This document shows, piece by piece, positions 58,210-64,000 of a DNA stretch of 64,000 nt. This DNA comes from Athripsodes cinereus. Its lineage: Eukaryota > Arthropoda > Insecta > Trichoptera > Leptoceridae. The stretch is taken from the NCBI GenBank assembly GCA_947579605.1, contig OX388328.1, positions 9,837,684-9,901,683 on the forward strand. The letters are read 5' to 3'. Below the pieces are notes generated by a model that worked only from the letters and a program-made list of their open reading frames with translations, was not told the DNA's origin and did no database searches. Made by a program: the position numbers and the translations under genes. Every line of letters begins with the position of its first letter. Position 1 is the stretch's first letter.

Positions 58210-58430
58210 CTATACCATCACGACATTTTTCACAATTGGGGTAGCCAGCAGACTAACCGCATGTTATGAACATGAAAGCTGTCATCTTTGTACCGATAAA
58301 TAATTAAGACATTCAGGATGGGTGGCAAACCTCATCGTTGAATTTAAGGTGTAAATTATTTTGCAGGACACTCAAAAACTTTCGGAAAAAAGTGGGAGAC
58401 CTACATTCTTTACCGAGTGCTCCACGGCTA
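58210..58430 (-). repeat. SINE-A, nearly full length, antisense
   Basis: ATACCATCACGACATTTTTC, GGGGTAGCCAGCAGAC, TTCAGGATGGGTGGCAAACC, GAGTGCTCCACGG. Confidence 0.82.
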
Positions 58431-58650
58431 CCATCACGCCAATTCTCAGTATTGGGGTAGCCAAGAGACTATTAACTGCATAAAATACCTAAACATTATG
58501 CGCCAAAAAAAATTAGACATTAAGAACAGGTGTCCCTGTATGTCCCAAACCTGATATTTTCCAAATAACTGTTTTTTAGAAACATTGGAAATTTTATGTA
58601 AAAAAGTGGGTGGCCTAGACTATTTCGGGATTTTTGAGGACTCCATGACT
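58431..58650 (-). repeat. SINE-A, diverged, directly following
   Basis: TACCATCACGCCAATTCTCA, TTGGGGTAGCCAAGAGAC, AAAAGTGGGTGGCC, GAGGACTCCATG. Confidence 0.65.
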
Positions 58651-58944
58651 GAGTATTATTTTATTCTGGGGCATTGATAAACTAACAGAATAGAGTGGAA
58701 ATCTATTTTTTAATTCTGTTCCTACTCCTATTATTCTGTTACTAATATTTATTGAGACTCGATTTTCTCTGTCGATTGTTGTTTTCGATGTTGATTTCAT
58801 TGGTTTTTATCAATTGCCAATGAATAATAATATTTCTGGTATACCTTCACCCGAAAATAAAATAAATTTTTAAACATTTATTTGTTTAGGTAAATATAAC
58901 ATAGTTTTTGGTATACAATAGGTTTACTTCAAAATGAAAGTAAA

Positions 58945-59240
58945 TAAGTTACGATAATTTGGGCATGTGGAAAGAATGAATGAGGACAGAATGACCAAAA
59001 ATATATATTTGTCTGTCTCGGAGACGTGGCCATCCGATGATCAAATGGCAAGATCATTTAAATCAAATCCTACAGGACGGTCACATGTTGAGCACATTGA
59101 ACAGGAGAGCAGCCTGCATGAGGAATTGTATGACTGAGACGGAATCTAAAGATGTATGCAAGGATAGAAGGAAGTGACGCTCGATTCTTTCTGCCTACGC
59201 CGCAAGGGAAGCGGCGTGATGGTATGTAATATGTATGTAT
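58945..59240 (+). mobile_element. LINE-A 3' end, plus strand
   Basis: Encodes in pieces GHVERMNEDRMTKNIYLS, IKWQDHLNQIL, RRAACMRNCMTETESKDVCK and RSILSAYA; the frame is broken. The tail GAAGCGGCGTGATGGTATG closely resembles the SINE-A tail. Confidence 0.82.
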
Positions 59241-59807
59241 ATTTCAAATTTATCATAGTCATTAGCAAACACTTTTTTTAAAGATAAAGGTATATACCTA
59301 TATGTATATCTGAGTTTGTAAGACACTGAAATACACCCAAAAATACCCTTACAATAAGAAATATAATGTTCCAAATCGGGAATAGGTAAAAAAAGCTTAT
59401 TAAATATAATAATTGAAACATAGTGAATCTAAAATCATATCAATATGTCCAGAATTTGTTATATAGTTAATGCCGAAAATATAAACAAAGTCAGTAAGGG
59501 AAGATTCAAACTTCAAATTCCCAAATTGTAAATCAAAAACATTTTTCCTAGGCAAATGACCATCTCAGACATTGTATAATATAGCGATGTTATTTTTAGA
59601 AAATAAGTATGTTATGAATATGATTGATTGATATCTTGCGATACTAAGGCGGTGTACTATATAGCGATCTATATTATAATACATAATTATAATCGTACCT
59701 ACATAGATAGGTGGTTGAGACTTCTCTATATGTTCGTTATTCCATGACCTAACTAAACTATGTACACTACGCTATAGTATTTACGTAACAGAAATGCAGT
59801 AGAAAAT

Positions 59808-60115
59808 GACGTGTGCTCTACACTCTGCTATTGGTCAATTTGAATTTAGAATTATGTAATGATTGGTTTATAATATTTGTTAGGCAATTTATGAATTTTT
59901 CGCGAATTGTCATTCGTCGAAATGATTTTGTCAACATTATATTTCAACCAATGAGAATATGACGTGTGCTCTACACTGCAATTGGTCAATTTGAATTTAG
60001 AATTATGTAATGATTGGTTTATAATATTTTGTTATGCAATTTATGAATTATTCGCGGATTGTCATTGGTCGGAATAATTTTGTCATATTTTTTCAACCAA
60101 TGACAGTATATTATT
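59808..60115. repeat. 153-bp tandem duplication rich in ATTGGT
   Basis: GACGTGTGCTCTACACT starts at 59808 and 59961. Each unit has ATTGGTCAATTTG, GATTGGTTTATA, a CATTSGTCG and CAACCAATGA, i.e. three to four CCAAT-type boxes in both orientations. Confidence 0.9.
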
Positions 60116-60167
60116 ATTTCTTGGTGTCTTTTTATTAATTTGTAAAACATCAAAAATAAGACGTTTA

Positions 60168-60255
60168 ATACACGGAGAGGACAGCTTGCATGTTTTTTAC
60201 ATACAGCTGGTCAACTGGCTACCCCACTTGTGGGATATGCCGTAATGGTAAGTAT
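60168..60255 (+). repeat. SINE-A 3' half; further mid-part at 60358-60440
   Basis: GGAGAGGACAGCTTGCATGT, GGCTACCCCACTTGTGGGAT, GCCGTAATGGTA. The piece at 60358 has GTTTGCCAACCATCCTGAAT. Confidence 0.75.
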
Positions 60256-60491
60256 ACTAGGTACTGGTTGGTTGTCGGGAATTGCCTGCAGGCAATAAAC
60301 CCGCCATTTGTACAACTTAAAAAATGTACAATAAAGATTATTTTATTTTAATATCAATTCAGTGATGAGGTTTGCCAACCATCCTGAATGTCTTAATATT
60401 GGCACGTAGAGGACATCTCATGTACCTAACAAGCAATTAGTTTGTCGAAGATGCCATAAAAGTATGAATGAAAATGGAATTAAGATATTAA

Positions 60492-60700
60492 GCTGCCCCC
60501 CCCCCCTAGGATCTCGTAAATAGTAAGAAAGTAGGCAAAAATAGTATTTAAGTATGGAAAAAGTCACTGGAATGGGAACTTCCCCCCCCCCCCTCCCTCT
60601 TAGATTTTGAAAATAGTAGAAAAGTAAGCAAATTAGTATTTAAGGATGGAAAAATGGCATCAAAATGGAGAGTGGCCCTTTCTCCCCCCCCCGCACTAAA
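60492..60700. repeat. Minisatellite of ~97-bp units starting with C-runs
   Basis: Two full units and a third C-run: C10-13 then TAGGATCTCGTAAATAGTA / TTAGATTTTGAAAATAGTA, AGTATTTAAGTATGG / AGTATTTAAGGATGG. Confidence 0.8.
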
Positions 60701-60964
60701 AATAAAATGGTTCATAAATTTTACACAAAAACTAGGATATCGTGAACTATCCCATTCTGAGGCATAAAAAAAGGTCCACACACTAATTTTATAATTGTAA
60801 CAATAAAAATTTGCTTATTTACTGCCCCTCATAGAAAAAAGTGGAGAGAACTCTTTTATCCTGGAGACAAAGACTTTGAACTGATCACAACAGTTCTGGC
60901 ATCTATAGAAACAGAGTAATATAAGTAGGTAGTTATTTTGATAAAATAAGTGTTACGTGACACG

Positions 60965-61894
60965 CAGAGGCGGCTCTATGATAATGAGCGGCGGTTCAAA
61001 CGCACCCCCAATTTAAAAGATAGAAACCTAACAATATGTAATAATTAAAATTAAAAAAATATTAATAAATTTTTCCATGAACAAAATAATAATATTATTC
61101 AAGTTACCATATGAACAACACAGTCATCACATTCACTATTGCTTTGCAACATGCAGCGCTACTGTTCGTTAGAATATTTTAGTGCGGATGTTGAGCGAAC
61201 TAACGGTGCAAAATCTAATATCGCACCGATAACCCATACATTTCGTAAAACTTCAATACTAAGTTCGTGGTGCTAAGATTGTATGGAGATTTTAAAAATA
61301 TATGGGACATTTTGAGCATTGAACACAACTATGCTCACACGTAAAAAGGAGTAAGAGATACGCCTTGTAGCATTTTGTCGTACATTGACGGAAATTTTTT
61401 GACTAGTGTGTTTTTTTTATGTGAAGGGATTCCTGTTATTAGTTATGTGGACGCGATGAATTAGTACCTACCAAGCGTGTCAAAATGCATAGATTGACGT
61501 CGTGAGGTTCATAGGTCAGCCGTATACACTCTTATTACTTATTACTTAGTGGTAAAATTTCTATAGACAGTCACCGCTAGTCGCGATTGTGTTATGCAGA
61601 TAATTAGTTATTTGTAAGATTTTTTGTATTCGAGCGCGCTTATATCAACATGTTACATGCAATTTAAAGAATCTACGATATACCTATATAAAATTGATAT
61701 AATATTAATTATTATCGTTTTAGCTTATAGATTACTATTAAAATGGGTGAATTAAACGTAGAATACATTAAGAACAGAAAATACCAGAGTAAATGAAGTG
61801 TTCGCTAATGGTAAAGAGAGAAGGGTAGAATTTCTTTATAAGGATGTTTTTTTTTTACCGAACCCCCGCAAATACATATTGCCGGCCGCCTCTG
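60965..61894. mobile_element. hAT element (CAGAGGCGG), exact TSD
   Basis: Ends CAGAGGCGGC / GCCGCCTCTG. Target duplication GTGACACG at 60957-60964 and 61895-61902. No ORF of note in its 930 bp. Confidence 0.9.
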
Positions 61895-62227
61895 GTGACA
61901 CGTATTACATATTTCTATTTTAAGATAAGGTAAAAAATCGATTTAACCAAAATTATTAACGTTTGCTACACATATGTATTATTGTATAAAATTGTGTAAT
62001 TTGTTATGACTGTAGTAGGTACGGTGGTGCGAGCACGCCCAGCGCTGTAATAATGAAATGTAGTGATATTATTGCCTTTGATTATGTATAAAATATGTAT
62101 TAAAGTAAGGCCTACTACTCACATTGAGAGATTTGGATGATGGACAATGATAATATTTATGTTATGAATTTTTGACACAATTGGATGTCGGGAACTGGAT
62201 TTTTTACTTACTAGAAGTGTAGACGTC

Positions 62228-62555
62228 AAACATATTTTGAACCACTCCAGATTAATCATTCCAACTGATCACACTCATCCATAGTCAACCTATTTGAACC
62301 AGGTAGGTATATTGTATATGATACACAAACATAATGTGAACTTCCTATGTAGGTTTAAAGAGTACTCTTATCCAAGCCTTAACTCGATTCATAAGCGTCG
62401 AAACTCTGTGTTGTGCACTCCTTAAGGAATTTCACATATTATGTATGTGTATCATATGCAACATACCTACCTAGTAAATACCTATTCAAATAGGTTGACT
62501 ATGGATGAGTGTGATCAATTGGAATGATTAATCTGGAGTGGTTCAAAATATGTAT
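62228..62555. repeat. Foldback element, ~110-bp arms
   Basis: Arms share ATTTTGAACCACTCCAGATT, AATCATTCCAA, GATCACACTCATCCATAGTC and AACCTATTTGAA inverted. The loop has AAGCCTTAACTCGATTCATA, related to the loop at 42375. Confidence 0.88.
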
Positions 62556-62597
62556 GATAGACAATGTTGTTTCGCTAAGCTTTGTAATTAATAATAG

Positions 62598-62815
62598 AAT
62601 ACTGGAAATAAAATAGGGGCTAGGCGCCAAACAATTCTTTTTTATTCTTTAATCAATTTTATATGCCAAAGCCAATGCCCAAAAAAGTGTAAGTGTCATG
62701 CCTATCTGTTTTCGGCTCTTAGATCCGTCGAAAAATGCATTAGTCTGTAAGTGCCACACATGTAATTTTAAAAAAATCGTTTGGCGCTTAGCCCCTATTT
62801 TATTTCCAGTATTCA
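62598..62815. mobile_element. TIR element (ATACTGGAAATAAAATAGGG)
   Basis: ATACTGGAAATAAAATAGGG and GCTAGGCGCCAAAC are mirrored by GTTTGGCGCTTAGCCCC and ATTTTATTTCCAGTAT. Target duplication not resolved. The interior is not recognised. Confidence 0.8.
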
Positions 62816-63081
62816 ATAATGAAAATAACAGCTTCTAATACTTTTTATTCGTGTATATTTTAAATTGTTTTTCAGTAATTTATAGTTTTCTTTTAGAATC
62901 TCTTGAATACGACCAAAAAAATGCAACACCTAGTGGAGAATTGAAAGGGATCATCCACAGAAGACTGGGGACTTCCGTTTATTCAAATTCTATTCTAAAC
63001 AAATCTTTCCTTCACCGGAGGTCCCATAGTGCCATCTGAAGAGCTGTCCGGCCAAAAACTGACTGACCTGGTGCCTGGTGG

Positions 63082-63310
63082 CAGTGGCGTAGCTAGGGGG
63101 GGGCAGGGGGGGACATATGTCCCCGGGCGCCACATTAGGGGGCGCCAAAATGAGTATTAAAACATTTTTTTTAATTTTATTTTGATGTAAACAAATGTAT
63201 CCCAAATACGTTTGCAAGATTGAATTCTGGAGATCCACAAATTTCTTCATTACAAGCCAGTTGGCAAACACGATTTTGGCGCCCCCATTGATCATTAAGG
63301 GGCGCCATTC
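63082..63310. mobile_element. Probable hAT fragment (CAGTGGCGTAGCTAGG)
   Basis: Starts CAGTGGCGTAGCTAGGGGGG with GGGGGCGCCA and TGGCGCCCCC inside. The right terminus and duplication were not found. Confidence 0.55.
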
Positions 63311-63492
63311 TACTCATAAACAAAATGACACATCCACAATGCAGGATTGCTGATGGCGTTTTTTTTTTAACAAAGATCAGTTCGGGTTCAAATATTATTC
63401 TTCATAACTGAACGTGGCATCTTGTTTTAACAATTATACAGGTTGGATAATTTCGAGTCGAATATAGGATTTTACGTGAGTGCATAATAAAA

Positions 63493-63740
63493 ATCCCGCG
63501 GAGCACCCGGTAAAGAATTGGTCTCCCACTCTTCTCTGTAAGTTTTCGAGTGTCCTGTAAAAGGAAGGTGTTCGAAAAAATTAAGACATTGTACATCTTA
63601 AATTCAGCGATGAGGTTTGCCACCCATCCTGAATGTCTTGATTTTATATTGGCACGAAGAGGACAGCTTGCATGTTTCTTACATGCAGCTGGTCTGCTGG
63701 CTACCCCACTTGTGGGATATGCCGTGATGGTATAGTATAT
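63493..63740 (+). mobile_element. SINE-A, full length
   Basis: Very close to the 47145 copy from CCCGCGGAGCACCCGGTAAA through the B-box-like TTTTCGAGTGTCC to GCCGTGATGGTATAGTATA. Target duplication not clear. Confidence 0.88.
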
Positions 63741-64000
63741 AGCAAAGAAAATAGTATAATACTTCACATTAGTTGAAAAGAGATAATTTGTCATTAGATA
63801 GAAAGAGGCCATTACTGGAAGAACAACGACCTAACCAAACCTTTGGTTTTCAATACAACAGTTTTAAGCTTTTATACCTGGATGAATACGCAGCGAACAT
63901 CACTGATACGAGTATAGCGGTGTTTGCAACGCCCGCCGGAGCTTCTCAAAATGTTTAGTATTGTAGACGCGTACAGATGATAGTTATATTCCTAAGCCTA

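Noticed and set aside
1..64000. Bacterial transfer, virus or novel defence system
   Set aside because: No operon-like coding block, no bacterial or viral gene, and no unexplained long ORF; all non-host coding traces belong to LINE or hAT elements.

Overview
The window is AT-rich animal DNA with multi-exon genes, long introns and very many transposon remnants. It is an insect, most likely a lepidopteran. That is inferred from a ClC-2-type chloride channel gene, an insect-style Ly6 gene, a tRNA-derived SINE carrying the AGCTAGTCCCAAACTAAG block I associate with lepidopteran genomes, Helitron remnants of lepidopteran type, and frequent TAGGTACC/TACCTACC strings. The species cannot be named from sequence alone.

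Two protein-coding genes can be assembled, and they converge. (1) Plus strand, 1490-17864: nineteen in-frame exons encode the last 839 residues of a plasma-membrane chloride channel of the ClC-0/1/2/Ka class (Drosophila ClC-a, vertebrate CLCN2). The 5' exons lie left of the window. (2) Minus strand, 54328-36351: three exons encode a complete 153-residue secreted, probably GPI-anchored Ly6/uPAR-fold protein. The signal-peptide exon is split from the other two by a 16.9 kb intron. No other host gene could be supported.

The rest is mobile-element sediment, in introns and in the 18.5 kb between the two 3' ends. I could define: about a dozen hAT-type elements, most with 8-bp target duplications, one retaining transposase sequence and one a BED finger; a piggyBac-like MITE (TTAA); PIF/Harbinger-like MITEs (TTA/TAA); pogo/mariner-like MITEs (TA); two Helitron-like elements; several LINE 3' ends, including a 5'-inverted copy with an 11-bp target duplication; two tRNA-derived SINE families; and one very abundant SINE of about 245 bp (30 or so copies or fragments) whose 3' end resembles that of a LINE in the same window. 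There are also foldback elements, a perfect 107-bp-arm palindrome, and tandem arrays (52, 192, 153, ~97, ~82, 48 and 22 bp).

I saw no new enzymatic or defence system. The most notable observations are the SINE/LINE tail sharing, a family of hairpins carrying a hammerhead-like core (possible Penelope-like element ends), and hAT MITEs that share an inner core but have different ends.
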